A stretch of 64,000 nucleotides of DNA from Streptomyces rubiginosohelvolus (GCF_014649875.1 NZ_BMTW01000020.1:59077-123076), one strand, 5' to 3'. Shown: positions 8,630 to 17,173, numbered from the stretch's first letter. Program-made: numbers and translations. The notes: a model not told the origin generated them from the sequence alone.

Positions 8630-9543
8630 CGCACGGCCCCCTTGGCGTAGTGGCGTTCGACGTAGTGCTGGAGGACGGAGAGCGCGGTGGTGAGGAGGAT
8701 GTACCAGACGGTGGCGACCATCAGCAGCGGCACCACCCGGCCGTTGCGGCCGTAGACCACCTGCACCTGGTAGAAGAGTTCGCCGATCGCCATGACGGAG
8801 ACGATCGAGGTGCCCTTGAACAGCGAGATGATCTCGTTGGCGGCGTTGGGCAGGATCGAGCGCATGGCCTGCGGGAGGACGATCCGCCGCAGCTGCCGGA
8901 ACTTGGGGATGCCGAGCGCGGCCGCCGCCTCCAACTGGCCGCTTCCGACGGCCAGGACGCCGCCTCGTACGATCTCCGCCGCGTAGGCCGCCTGGTGCAG
9001 CGCGAGACCGAGGACGGCGGCGCTCATCGCCCCGACCAGGTTCATCGTCTCGAAGGCGAAGAACCCCGGACCGAACGGGATGCCGAAGGTCAACTCCTTG
9101 TAGAGGTAGGCGAGGTTGAACCAGAACAGCAGCTGCACGATGAGCGGGATCGAGCGGAACGCCCAGATGTAGCCGTACGCGACGGTCCTCAGGAACCCGC
9201 TCGCCGACAGCCGCATGAAGGCCAGGACGATCCCGAGGGCGAAGCCGATCGCCGTTCCGTAGAAGGTCAGTTGGAGGGTGATCCAGACGGCCTTGAGGAT
9301 GGTCGGCGCGGTGAAGAACTGCGCGAAGACGTCCCATTCCCAGCCGGGGTTGGTGATCAGCCCGTTGAGGAACTGGGCGAGCAGGACGGCCGTCGCGGCG
9401 ATGGCGACCCACCGCCAGGGGTGGCGTACGGGCACGACGGTCAGCTCGTCGGGGCCCGCCCCGCTTCCGGCCTCCTTCGCGGCGGGCGGGTCCGCGGGCG
9501 GCTCGACGGGCGGATCGATGGGTGGGTCGCTGGTCAGTGACAT
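8626..9543 (-). CDS. ABC transporter permease, polar amino acid type (HEQRo family)
   Basis: The 305-residue membrane protein has a Pro-rich cytoplasmic head (residues 1-40), then about five or six helices. The inner-membrane permease signature is EAAAALGIPKFRQLRRIVLP, in which the EAA loop contacts the ATPase. It is of the His/Glu/Gln/Arg/opine type, which transports polar amino acids including cystine in some bacteria. AAGGA lies eight bases before the ATG. The gene follows the FAD/NAD(P) gene after 81 bp and overlaps the ATPase gene. Confidence 0.9.
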   Translation of the reverse strand: MSLTSDPPIDPPVEPPADPPAAKEAGSGAGPDELTVVPVRHPWRWVAIAATAVLLAQFLNGLITNPGWEWDVFAQFFTAPTILKAVWITLQLTFYGTAIGFALGIVLAFMRLSASGFLRTVAYGYIWAFRSIPLIVQLLFWFNLAYLYKELTFGIPFGPGFFAFETMNLVGAMSAAVLGLALHQAAYAAEIVRGGVLAVGSGQLEAAAALGIPKFRQLRRIVLPQAMRSILPNAANEIISLFKGTSIVSVMAIGELFYQVQVVYGRNGRVVPLLMVATVWYILLTTALSVLQHYVERHYAKGAVR

Positions 9544-9624
9544 GAGAGAGGTCCTTGGGCGCTGAAGCGGTGGTACGGAAGGGGGGTTCGGGGGTCCGGC
9601 GGTACGGAAGCGGGCCGGGCCGGC

Positions 9625-11466
9625 TCAGGAGGCGAGGCGGCCGCGACAGGAGAGGTCGCGCAGGAAGGTGAGCGCGGCGCGGGCGGCGGCGTCGTTCTGC
9701 CGGAACGCGGGTCCGCCGGTACGGGGCCGGGTGAAGGCCCCGCTGGAGCGGGCGGTGGTGAACGGGCCCAGCGCGAGGCGGCGCGGGTGCGGGCGGCCCT
9801 CGTCGTCCAGGACCCGGCTGTCGCCCGGGTCCACGGCGAGCAGCCCGTCGTCGGTGATGGCGGCACCGCCGTCGCGCAGGGCGCGGAGCAGGGGGCTCGC
9901 GGTGTGCCGGAGCGAGGGGGCGGGGAGCCGGGCCTCGACCAGCGCGCGGGCCTCGGTGCGGGCACCGGGGACGGTGGCGCTGCGGGCCCGGAAGAGGCCC
10001 TTCTCCTCGTCACTCTCCACGGTGAGGTCGGCGCCGAGGAAGCGGACCACGCCGGCCCGGGAGAGGGCGAGGAGCTGCTGGAGTCGGGGGCCCGGCGGGC
10101 CGGAGGCCAGATAGCTGAAGAAGCCGTGCCACCAGGAGCCGATGTCGCCGAGCCGGACGATCTGCGCGTAGGCGGAGAGCAGCCCGAGGAAGACCGCGAG
10201 GTCCTCGCTGTGTTCCGGGTCGTGACGGCGGGTCAGGTCGGCGCTGATGTAGGCGCGCAGGGCTTCCTGGAGGGCTTCGGGCGAGTCGTGGCGGACGCCG
10301 TCCAGAGGGCGGTCCAGTGCGTCGAGGTCGAGCCGGTCGGCGGGGTCGGGCACGGCCTCGGCGATCAGCCCGGCCAGCTCGGGGCTGCCCGGGTCGGAGG
10401 CGGCGTACTTCTCGGCGAAGACATCGTGGGCCAGGGCGGTGCGTTCGGGGTGGGCGGTGAACAGCCGGTGGTAGTGGGCGTGGCCCAGCTCCTTCGCGAC
10501 CGCCGGCCAGATGTCGCGCCGGAAGTCGAGCGGCCCGGTCCTGCCGACCAGCTCCTCGGTCCACGCGGGCCCCAAGTGCTGCGGCAGGGGCGGGCGTTCA
10601 CCGGTCCAGGGGTAGCCGATCTTCGCGTGGTACGGGACGCCGCGCCGCGATCCGACGTACAGCACGGGCTCGCGGCCGGACGGCAGGTACTCCCCGTTCT
10701 CGTGCCGTCCGCCGCGTCCTTCGGTGAGCAGGACCATCAGGTCGACGAAGGCGAGGCCGAAGCCCCGGACGATGACCGGTTCCCCGGGGCGGAGGGCGTC
10801 GAGGTCGCTGTCGGCGGTGAAGTCGGGCGGCAGGTGGACCAGGGCGTGCCGTCGGGCGAAGTCGGCCAGTCCCTTCTGCTCGGGGTCCTGTTCGGCGTCG
10901 AGGTGGCCCACGGTGAGGACGACGAGGTCGGCGAGCAGGGGTTCGGGGCGGTCCTGGAGCCGGACGCGCTGGCGGCCGCCGCGCGGTCCGGTGACCGCGA
11001 GGGCGGTGGTGCGGTGCTCGTGCACGGTGATGCCGGGCGGCAGGGCCGCGAGGGCGCGCTCGTAGGTCCAGCGCAGATAGGCGCTCTGGAGGCGCCGGGT
11101 GGGGAAGTCCGCTCCGGCGAGGCCGTGGATCTCGGCCAGCACGGCGGGGTCCGCGTCCGGGGTGATGCGCCCCGCGCGGACGTCCTCGGCCCAGGCGTCC
11201 AGGGCCGGTCCCGCCACGACGGGGCCGGCCAGCTCCACCGTCTCGTCGGTGAACATGGTGACGTCCTCGGCCATGGAGTTCATCCACAGCAGCGGCGACT
11301 GGTCGGGCCGCCAGATCCGGCCGCCGCCCGCCGGGTGGGGGTCGACGACGTGGAGGTCCAGGGGCCGGTCCCCGTACAGCTCGACGGCGTTGGCGGCGAT
11401 GCGCTCGACCACGCCGGTGCCGCGGGGGCCGCCGCCGATCACCACGATGCTGGGTGCGGCGGTCAT
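9625..11466 (-). CDS. FAD/NAD(P)-binding protein (PF13454-like)
   Basis: The 613-residue protein opens with a dinucleotide-binding motif, IVVIGGGPRGTG (about residues 7-18), followed by GGGRIW and WMNSMAEDVTMF. These are typical of the large FAD-NAD(P)-binding family often annotated as hydroxyacylglutathione-like or lysine/ornithine N-monooxygenase relatives. A second nucleotide region is near LADLVVLTVGH. The chemistry is unknown; in this cluster a role in oxidising or reducing the imported sulfur compound is an inference. Its ATG at 11466 overlaps the upstream permease stop by four bases, so it is co-translated with a transport gene, which is unusual for a catalytic protein of this size. 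Confidence 0.8.
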   Translation of the reverse strand: MTAAPSIVVIGGGPRGTGVVERIAANAVELYGDRPLDLHVVDPHPAGGGRIWRPDQSPLLWMNSMAEDVTMFTDETVELAGPVVAGPALDAWAEDVRAGRITPDADPAVLAEIHGLAGADFPTRRLQSAYLRWTYERALAALPPGITVHEHRTTALAVTGPRGGRQRVRLQDRPEPLLADLVVLTVGHLDAEQDPEQKGLADFARRHALVHLPPDFTADSDLDALRPGEPVIVRGFGLAFVDLMVLLTEGRGGRHENGEYLPSGREPVLYVGSRRGVPYHAKIGYPWTGERPPLPQHLGPAWTEELVGRTGPLDFRRDIWPAVAKELGHAHYHRLFTAHPERTALAHDVFAEKYAASDPGSPELAGLIAEAVPDPADRLDLDALDRPLDGVRHDSPEALQEALRAYISADLTRRHDPEHSEDLAVFLGLLSAYAQIVRLGDIGSWWHGFFSYLASGPPGPRLQQLLALSRAGVVRFLGADLTVESDEEKGLFRARSATVPGARTEARALVEARLPAPSLRHTASPLLRALRDGGAAITDDGLLAVDPGDSRVLDDEGRPHPRRLALGPFTTARSSGAFTRPRTGGPAFRQNDAAARAALTFLRDLSCRGRLAS

Positions 11467-12341
11467 CGCGCACCCGCCGTGCCACGGGCGTAGTACCGCT
11501 CGACGTAACGCTGGCCGATGCTCAGCAGCGTGGTGACGGCCGCGTACCAGATGGTGGCGACGAGGAGCAGCGGGATGACCTGGTAGGTGCGGTGGTAGAC
11601 GAGCTGGACGGAGTACAGCAGGTCCTGCACGGCGATGATGCTGACGATGGAGGTGCCCTTGAGGGTGCCGATCAGCATGTTCCCGGCGGGCGGCACGATG
11701 GAGCGCATGGCCTGCGGCAGCACGATGCGCCGGAACCGCCGCCAGGGGCCGAGGCCGAGGGACTGGGCGGCCTCGATCTGTCCGCGTTCGACGGAGAGGA
11801 TGCCGCCGCGCACCACCTCGGCGGCGTACGCGGCCTCGTGCAGGGTGAGCCCGATGACGGCGATGGTGACGGGGCCCAGGAGGCTGACCGTGGAGACGCC
11901 GAGGATCTGCGGGTACAGGGCGCCGATGTTGAACCAGAACAGCAGCTGGACCAGGATCGGGGTGGACCGGAAGAGCCAGACGTATCCCCAACTGACCGCC
12001 TGGAGAACCGGGTTGCCGGAGAGCCGCAGGACGGCGAGCAGCGCGCCCAGCGCGAATCCGAGCACCATGACCACCGCGGTGAGCCAGAGGGTGAGCCAGA
12101 GCCCGCGCAGGACGGGCACGGTGGCGAAGTAGGCGAGCACGACGTCCCACTGGAAGGCGTCGTTGCGGATGACGGAGTTCAGCGCGAGCGCGAGCAGCAC
12201 GAGCACGGCGACAGCCGCTGCCCAGCGGCCCGTTCGGCGGACGGGGACGATGCGCGGCACCGCATCGGCAGCGTCCTTGGCGAGCGACGGCGAGGCGGGG
12301 GGAGGCGAGGACGAGGGCAGCGAGACGGTCTGCGGGGGCAT
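11463..12341 (-). CDS. Second ABC transporter permease, polar amino acid type
   Basis: The 292-residue membrane protein is parallel in sequence to the permease at 8626-9543: FRSTPILVQLLFWFNIGALY, and an EAA loop with EAAQSLGLGPWRRFRRIVLP. About five to six helices follow a Ser/Pro-rich head. The ATG at 12341 was chosen because ACGGAG lies seven bases upstream; the frame remains open further upstream but without a ribosome site. It is the first gene of the minus-strand cluster and is divergent from the binding protein at 12843. It probably pairs with that protein and with the single ATPase of the cluster. Confidence 0.88.
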   Translation of the reverse strand: MPPQTVSLPSSSPPPASPSLAKDAADAVPRIVPVRRTGRWAAAVAVLVLLALALNSVIRNDAFQWDVVLAYFATVPVLRGLWLTLWLTAVVMVLGFALGALLAVLRLSGNPVLQAVSWGYVWLFRSTPILVQLLFWFNIGALYPQILGVSTVSLLGPVTIAVIGLTLHEAAYAAEVVRGGILSVERGQIEAAQSLGLGPWRRFRRIVLPQAMRSIVPPAGNMLIGTLKGTSIVSIIAVQDLLYSVQLVYHRTYQVIPLLLVATIWYAAVTTLLSIGQRYVERYYARGTAGAR

Positions 12342-12503
12342 GCGGGAGCTCCGTGGATGCTCAGATCGAACACGGGGCGTGCCTTCACACCGGAAAACCA
12401 CACGTGGACCGGGCCCCTCAGCGCCGGTCCTGCTCCGAGATAAACGGCGTGCGCGGGGAGTTGTCAAGCCTGTCCACACTGTGAGCTGTAGATCTCACCT
12501 CGG

Positions 12504-12538
12504 TTGACGCGCACTCGGATGCCTGTTCCACTTGGCCC
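12504..12538 (+). promoter_or_regulatory. Candidate promoter for a leaderless leader-peptide mRNA
   Basis: TTGACG at 12504-12509 is a good -35 element. Seventeen bases later TCCACT (12527-12532) could be the -10, and position +1 would then fall on or next to the ATG at 12539. The spacing is convincing, the -10 is weak. Confidence 0.5.
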
Positions 12539-12610
12539 ATGCATCCGCAGCAGTGGCTGGTCACCCGCTCCCACATCGACTTCGGTCGTGTGTGGTCCTC
12601 TTCCTGTTGA
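12539..12610 (+). CDS. Cys-terminated leader peptide, probable cysteine/sulfur attenuation control
   Basis: This 23-codon ORF ends with a Cys codon directly before TGA. Its middle reads R-S-H-I-D-F-G-R-V, matching the actinobacterial leader peptide pattern (R-x-H-[VI]-D-[LF]-x-R-V ... C) found upstream of sulfur assimilation and transport genes. No Shine-Dalgarno sequence precedes the ATG, but promoter elements are spaced for a transcript starting at the ATG itself. In the known model, ribosome stalling at Cys codons under cysteine shortage changes expression of the downstream gene. Here that gene is the binding lipoprotein 232 bp further on. The peptide pattern is seen; the mechanism at this locus is inferred. 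The ORF lies wholly within an otherwise gene-free 501-bp divergent region. Confidence 0.75.
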   Translation: MHPQQWLVTRSHIDFGRVWSSSC

Positions 12611-12842
12611 GCTGACCCTCTGCTGTCCGGTTTTCCCTGCTCACGCCGCTTTTCCGGCGTTCGAGCCCCGTTCCCCGCGTGACTTCACCCTCACCTTCGC
12701 CACACCGCTCCACCCTCCCCTCGCCTTGCTGAACGCTCTTCCGCACCGCTGAAGACTTTGGCCGTCCCCCGCGCCGCCCTGGCTCCGTGCCGCCGCGGCC
12801 CGGGCGGTCGGCATACCCCGACGAACCCGGAGAAGCACCCCC
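12611..12842 (+). promoter_or_regulatory. Probable 5' leader RNA between leader peptide and binding-protein gene
   Basis: These 232 bp contain no other supported ORF. They hold pyrimidine-rich tracts and short GC-rich inverted segments (for example GCCGCTTTTCCGGC near 12644-12657). They end with a GGAGAAG ribosome site before the ATG at 12843. If the leader peptide controls expression, the switching structures should lie here. I cannot fold it reliably by eye. Confidence 0.4.
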
Positions 12843-13781
12843 ATGTCCCGATCCCGGCATACCGGCCTGTTCGCCCTGCTCACCGTGGCCGCCCTGACGC
12901 TCGCCGGCTGCGCGGAGCCCACGGACGCGGCGGGCGGCGGATCCGACCGGGCCGCCGCCCAGGGGAAGACCCCGACGACCGATGTCGTGTCGAAGGTCCG
13001 CAAGGACGAGACCGCCGCGAAGCTGCTGCCCGCCGGGGTGCGGGAGGCGGGCACACTGCGGATCGCCTCGTCCGTCGGCGCGCCGCCCGGCGCCTTCTAC
13101 GAGGAGGACGGCTCCACGGCGGCCGGCGCCGACATCGACTTCGCGGACGCGGTGGCCCGGGTGCTGGGGCTGAAGCTGACGCGCGAGGTGGCGTCCTTCG
13201 AGGCGATCCTGCCGGCGCTCGGCAGCGGCAAGTACGACCTGGGCACGGGGAACTTCGGCGTCACCGACGAACGCCGCAGGACCATCGACTTCGTGACCTA
13301 CATCAACGACGGCCAGGGCTTCGCGGTCCGCGAGGACAGCGAGCTGAAGAAGGTCGACGACCTCATCCAGCTGTGCGGCCTGGACGTGGCGACCGGGGCG
13401 GGCACCACCTTCGAGGTGACGCTCCAGGAGAATCTGCCCCGGTGCGCGGAGGCGGGCAAGAAGCCGTACAAGGTCAAGACCTACGCCGACCAGGCGGCGG
13501 TCTGGATCTCGCTCCAGCAGAACCGCTCCGATGTCGTCATGTCGACCATCAACGGGCTGCGCTACGCGGTGAGCCAGCAGGAGGGGCTGCGCTTCCTCAA
13601 CGAGTTCAAGCGGCTCGACGTCGGCTTCGCCTTCAAGAAGGGCAGCCCGCTGACCCCCGCCTTCCAGGCCGCCGTCAACCGGCTCAAGGCGGACGGGACC
13701 TACGACCGCATCCTGGAGAAGTGGGGCACAACAGAGTCCGCGATCGAGACCTCCGAGATCTCCCCGCCCGAGCTGAAGTGA
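12843..13781 (+). CDS. ABC transporter substrate-binding lipoprotein (amino-acid type) behind the Cys leader
   Basis: The 312-residue protein has a lipoprotein signal with the lipobox LAGC (Cys23). The family 3 binding-protein fold follows: EAGTLRIASSVGAPPGAFY, DIDFADAVARVLGL, and YDLGTGNFGVTDERRRTIDFVTY. It is related to, but clearly different from, the binding protein at 6846-7820, so the cluster probably imports two ligands or a family of ligands. It has GGAGAAG eight bases before the ATG. It is transcribed away from the permease and lies downstream of the leader peptide, which suggests that it is induced when cysteine is scarce. Confidence 0.88.
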   Translation: MSRSRHTGLFALLTVAALTLAGCAEPTDAAGGGSDRAAAQGKTPTTDVVSKVRKDETAAKLLPAGVREAGTLRIASSVGAPPGAFYEEDGSTAAGADIDFADAVARVLGLKLTREVASFEAILPALGSGKYDLGTGNFGVTDERRRTIDFVTYINDGQGFAVREDSELKKVDDLIQLCGLDVATGAGTTFEVTLQENLPRCAEAGKKPYKVKTYADQAAVWISLQQNRSDVVMSTINGLRYAVSQQEGLRFLNEFKRLDVGFAFKKGSPLTPAFQAAVNRLKADGTYDRILEKWGTTESAIETSEISPPELK

Positions 13782-13815
13782 CCCGGCGTCAGCGAGGCGG
13801 GGAGGCAGGCGGGCC

Positions 13816-15030
13816 TCAGCAGTCGCAGCCGCAGGAATCGCCGCAACAGCAGCAGCCCTCGCCGCACTGACCGCAGCAGTTGCACGCTTCGCAGCAGTCG
13901 CCGCAGCTCTGGCACGGCGACTGCCGCTGCTCCCTGCTCCAGGGGTCCTCGAAGCTCCCGCAGCACATCTGGCAGGTGCAGGCGAGCCCGGCCCAGACCA
14001 GGCAGCCGGCGATCAGCCCGCGCCGGTCGCGGGGCGGCTGCGGCGGAGGGGGCGGGGAGCCGGGACCGCCGGGGGCGTACGGTCCGCCGGGCGGCGCACC
14101 GTACGGATTGCCGGGCGGGGGCCCGAAGGAGCCGTCCGGGGTCAGCAGCCCCTGACCCTCCTGGTGCGAGCAGGAGGAGGTGCCGAACGCCCGGTCGACC
14201 GAGCGCCGCAGCTCGTGGGCGAGCAGGACGTGGACGAGCTTGCCGTCGGTGAACTCCACCTCGCGCAGGGCGAGCCGTACGCCGTGCAGCGCGTCGTCGC
14301 AGAGCCGGCGCGCCTCGGCGAGCGGGGTGCCGGTGGCCGTCAGCGGGTTCCAGGCGCCCGACGCGGCGTCCGCCTCCCGGTCCTCGACCGCGTCGAGCAG
14401 ATGGGCGAGCCGCCCGAAGAGCCGGCCGGCCTCCGCGAGGGGCGCGGCGTTCTGGGGCTTCCCGGCGAGGTGGGCGGTGTGGGCGAAGGCGGCGGCGGTG
14501 GCGGTCTCGGTGGGTTCGGTGACCGTCAGCAGCGGGGTGCCGATCCCGGCGAGCGTCTCGATCCCGGTCTGCCGGTCGACCGCGTCGACCAGGAGGGCGG
14601 TGTCGAAGCCGAGGGCCGCCCCTGTCCGGGCGCCCGCCCGGTCCCATCCGGCGGCCACGCGGCGCGCGGCGGCGGCGACCGGGCGGCGGGCCAACAGCCC
14701 GTCGCGGTCGGCGACGTGGTCGCGGACCTTGGCCGAGGCGAGGACGAGCGAGACGGCCGCGGCGAGCCGGGCCCCCTCGCCCTGGGCGACGGGCGCGGTG
14801 CGCATGGCGCGCAGCGGGCAGGGGCCCGCGGTGCGCCGTCCGCCGGGGGCGAGGCCCGTCTGAGCCTCCGTCAGGACGGAGACGATGAGGCCGTCATAGT
14901 TCGTGACGATACGGGCGAACTGTCCGTGATCCGCCCTCAGGGCCAGGCAGAGACCGCAGAGATGGGCCATCCACTCGACTCTGAGACCTTCGGAGAGGCG
15001 GTGGGTGCAGGGCCTGACGATTCCGAACAC
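13816..15030 (-). CDS. DUF5685 family protein with a Cys-rich C-terminal tail
   Basis: The 404-residue protein begins with MFGIVRPC and HLCGLCLALR (Cys-x2-Cys), the start of the DUF5685 family, whose function is unknown. Residues up to about 290 form the conserved soluble domain. A Pro/Gly-rich linker follows, then a short apolar stretch, then a tail with 20 Cys in the last 67 residues, 15 of them in the final 34. Such a tail could bind metal (zinc or iron) or form many disulfides. The apolar stretch could be a membrane anchor, but this is uncertain. The gene stands alone, divergent from the SepF-like gene. Confidence 0.78.
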   Translation of the reverse strand: MFGIVRPCTHRLSEGLRVEWMAHLCGLCLALRADHGQFARIVTNYDGLIVSVLTEAQTGLAPGGRRTAGPCPLRAMRTAPVAQGEGARLAAAVSLVLASAKVRDHVADRDGLLARRPVAAAARRVAAGWDRAGARTGAALGFDTALLVDAVDRQTGIETLAGIGTPLLTVTEPTETATAAAFAHTAHLAGKPQNAAPLAEAGRLFGRLAHLLDAVEDREADAASGAWNPLTATGTPLAEARRLCDDALHGVRLALREVEFTDGKLVHVLLAHELRRSVDRAFGTSSCSHQEGQGLLTPDGSFGPPPGNPYGAPPGGPYAPGGPGSPPPPPQPPRDRRGLIAGCLVWAGLACTCQMCCGSFEDPWSREQRQSPCQSCGDCCEACNCCGQCGEGCCCCGDSCGCDC

Positions 15031-15339
15031 GACGATCCCCCGGGAGCCGTTCAGCCGGCGCGCGACGCTCGCGCACCGGGGCGTCGTGCATCGTATCCAG
15101 CCATCCGTTCACCCGTCCGTCGGCAGCATCACCCGTACGGCTCGACGCATCATATTTTCTTTTCGCAACCCCCCTTATGCGGGACGAACCCTGACGAATC
15201 GCCACATCCTCTGCACCAGTAGCGTCACGAATCGCCTGCGAGCCGACTATCTACTTGGCGCGCTATCCGCATCATGGACGACCATAGGGATACGAAAGAG
15301 ATGCGGAACGCCACAGAACCGCGGTGAGAGGAGGCGTCC
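15031..15339. other. Divergent intergenic region, DUF5685 / SepF-like
   Basis: 309 bp with a more AT-rich centre (about 15146-15180) and no credible ORF. It must hold both promoters, but I see no element good enough to name. A good GGAGG lies at the right end before the SepF-like start. Confidence 0.4.
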
Positions 15340-15783
15340 ATGGGATCGGTGCGCAAGGCGAGTGCCTGGCTGGGCCTCGTGGAGGACAACGAGCGGTACT
15401 ACGACGACGAGTACAACGAGGGCACGGAGACCGGTACGGGCCACCAGGCGGCCTGGGTCACCGACCCGCGGGTGCAGGTGGCCGCCGAGGCCGCCGAGGA
15501 GCGGGACCGCCGGATCGCGACGGTGACCCCGGACAGCTTCCGGGACGCCCGGGCCATCGGCGAGCTCTTCCGGGACGGTGTCCCGGTGATCGTCAACCTC
15601 ACGGCCATGGACCCCGCCGACGCCAAGCGCGTGGTGGACTTCGCCGCCGGGCTGATCTTCGGTCTGCGCGGCTCGATCGACCGGGTGGCCACCCGGGTCT
15701 TCCTGCTCTCCCCCGCCGACACCCAGGTGGTGGCGGGCGAAGCCGCCGGCCGGAAGACCGACGGCTTCTTCAACCAGAGCTGA
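15340..15783 (+). CDS. SepF-like cell division protein
   Basis: A 147-residue cytosolic protein with the SepF pattern: an N-terminal helix (MGSVRKASAWLGL) that would insert into the membrane, an acidic Tyr-rich linker (YYDDEY), then the compact SepF core. The core includes PVIVNLTAMDPADAKRVVDFAAGLIFG and ends in VFLLSP. SepF anchors the FtsZ ring to the membrane. Streptomyces has several SepF paralogues. This copy is far from ftsZ and the division cluster, so it is probably an accessory paralogue rather than the main one. GGAGG lies five bases before the ATG. Confidence 0.85.
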   Translation: MGSVRKASAWLGLVEDNERYYDDEYNEGTETGTGHQAAWVTDPRVQVAAEAAEERDRRIATVTPDSFRDARAIGELFRDGVPVIVNLTAMDPADAKRVVDFAAGLIFGLRGSIDRVATRVFLLSPADTQVVAGEAAGRKTDGFFNQS

Positions 15784-15850
15784 GCAGGGCGCTCGCCGGA
15801 AAGTTCCGGTCAACGCATCCGGTCGGCGTGTGCGTCACGGCGCACCTCCG

Positions 15851-17071
15851 TCACCGGAAGGCGTCGAGACCGGTGAGCGCCTTGCCCAGTACCAGCTGGT
15901 GCATCTCCACGGTTCCCTCGTAGGTGAGCACCGACTCCAGGTTCGTCGCGTGCCGCATCACCGGGTACTCCAGCGAGATTCCGTTGGCCCCGAGGATCGT
16001 GCGCGAGGTCCGGCAGATCTCGATCGCCTCCCGCACGTTGTTGAGCTTGCCGAAACTGACCTGCTCCGGCCGGAGCCCGCCCGCGTCCATCCGGCGGCCC
16101 AGGTGGTGGGCGAGCAGGATGCCCTTGTGCAGCTCCAGCGCCATGTCCGCCAGCTTGGCCTGGGTGAGCTGGAAACCGCCGATCGGGCGGCCGAACTGCT
16201 CCCGGCTCCTCGCGTAGTCGAGGGCCGACTCGAAGCTGGCCCGCGCCGCGCCCATGGACCCCCAGACGATGCCGTAGCGCGCGTGGCTCAGACAGCTGAG
16301 CGGGCCGCGCAGCCCCTTCGCGTCCGGCAGCACCGCGTCGGCCGGCAGCCGCACCTCGTCCATGACCAGCTCGCTGGTGACGGAGGCGCGCAGCGACCAC
16401 TTGTGGTGGATCTCCGGCGCGGAGAAGCCGGGGGCGCCGGTCGGCACGACGAACCCGCGGATGCCCCGGCCGTCATCGCCCTCGTCGGTCTGCGCCCAGA
16501 CGACGGCGACCCCGGCGACCGAGCCGTTGGTGATCCACATCTTGCGGCCGGTGAGGATCCAGTCCTCGCCGTCGCGCTTGGCGTACGTCCGCATCCCGGC
16601 CGGGTCCGAGCCGTGGTCGGGCTCGGTCAGGCCGAAGCAGCCGATGATCTCGCCGGCCGCCATGCCGGGCAGCCACCGCTGCTTCTGCTCCTCGGAGCCG
16701 AAGCGGTGGATCGCGTACATGGCGAGCGACCCCTGTACGGAGACGAGCGAGCGGATCCCGGAGTCGGCGGCCTCCAGCTCCAGGCAGGCCAGCCCGTACT
16801 GGACGGCACTCGCCCCGGCGCAGCCGTAGCCGTCCAGCGACATGCCGAGCGCACCCAGGGCGCCGAGCTCTCGGGCCAGCTCCCGGATGCCGGGCAGCTC
16901 GCCCTTCTCGTACCACTCGGCGATGTGCGGCAGGACGCGGTCGGCGGCCCAGGTGCGGACGGTGTCACGGATCGCGAGGTCGTCCGGGCCGAGCAGGTCG
17001 TCGATGCCGAGGGGATCGGCGGCGTCGAACGGCGGGAGCTTCGACGGCTTCGCGGACTCGGTGCTGGACAT
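15851..17071 (-). CDS. Acyl-CoA dehydrogenase (glutaryl-CoA dehydrogenase-like)
   Basis: The 406-residue FAD enzyme shows the family blocks: CFGLTEPDHGSDPAGM in the middle domain, KMWITNGSVA, then the C-terminal helical domain with SREQFGRPIGGFQLTQ and TYEGT, which contains the likely catalytic base Glu385. The pattern LTEPDHGSDPAGM and the late Glu are like glutaryl-CoA dehydrogenase, so it may oxidise glutaryl-CoA in lysine or tryptophan breakdown, or another short acyl-CoA. ATG at 17071 has GGAGG seven bases upstream. An upstream in-frame start at 17095 lacks a site. It is monocistronic. Confidence 0.88.
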   Translation of the reverse strand: MSSTESAKPSKLPPFDAADPLGIDDLLGPDDLAIRDTVRTWAADRVLPHIAEWYEKGELPGIRELARELGALGALGMSLDGYGCAGASAVQYGLACLELEAADSGIRSLVSVQGSLAMYAIHRFGSEEQKQRWLPGMAAGEIIGCFGLTEPDHGSDPAGMRTYAKRDGEDWILTGRKMWITNGSVAGVAVVWAQTDEGDDGRGIRGFVVPTGAPGFSAPEIHHKWSLRASVTSELVMDEVRLPADAVLPDAKGLRGPLSCLSHARYGIVWGSMGAARASFESALDYARSREQFGRPIGGFQLTQAKLADMALELHKGILLAHHLGRRMDAGGLRPEQVSFGKLNNVREAIEICRTSRTILGANGISLEYPVMRHATNLESVLTYEGTVEMHQLVLGKALTGLDAFR

Positions 17072-17173
17072 GAGGGTGCCTCCGGCGGCTCGCACGGTGC
17101 TCGGAGGGACCGGGAGACGCCCGCCCTCCGAAAACTAGCAGTGGTAGTCAGGGCGTCGTGCTGACGTTACGGG

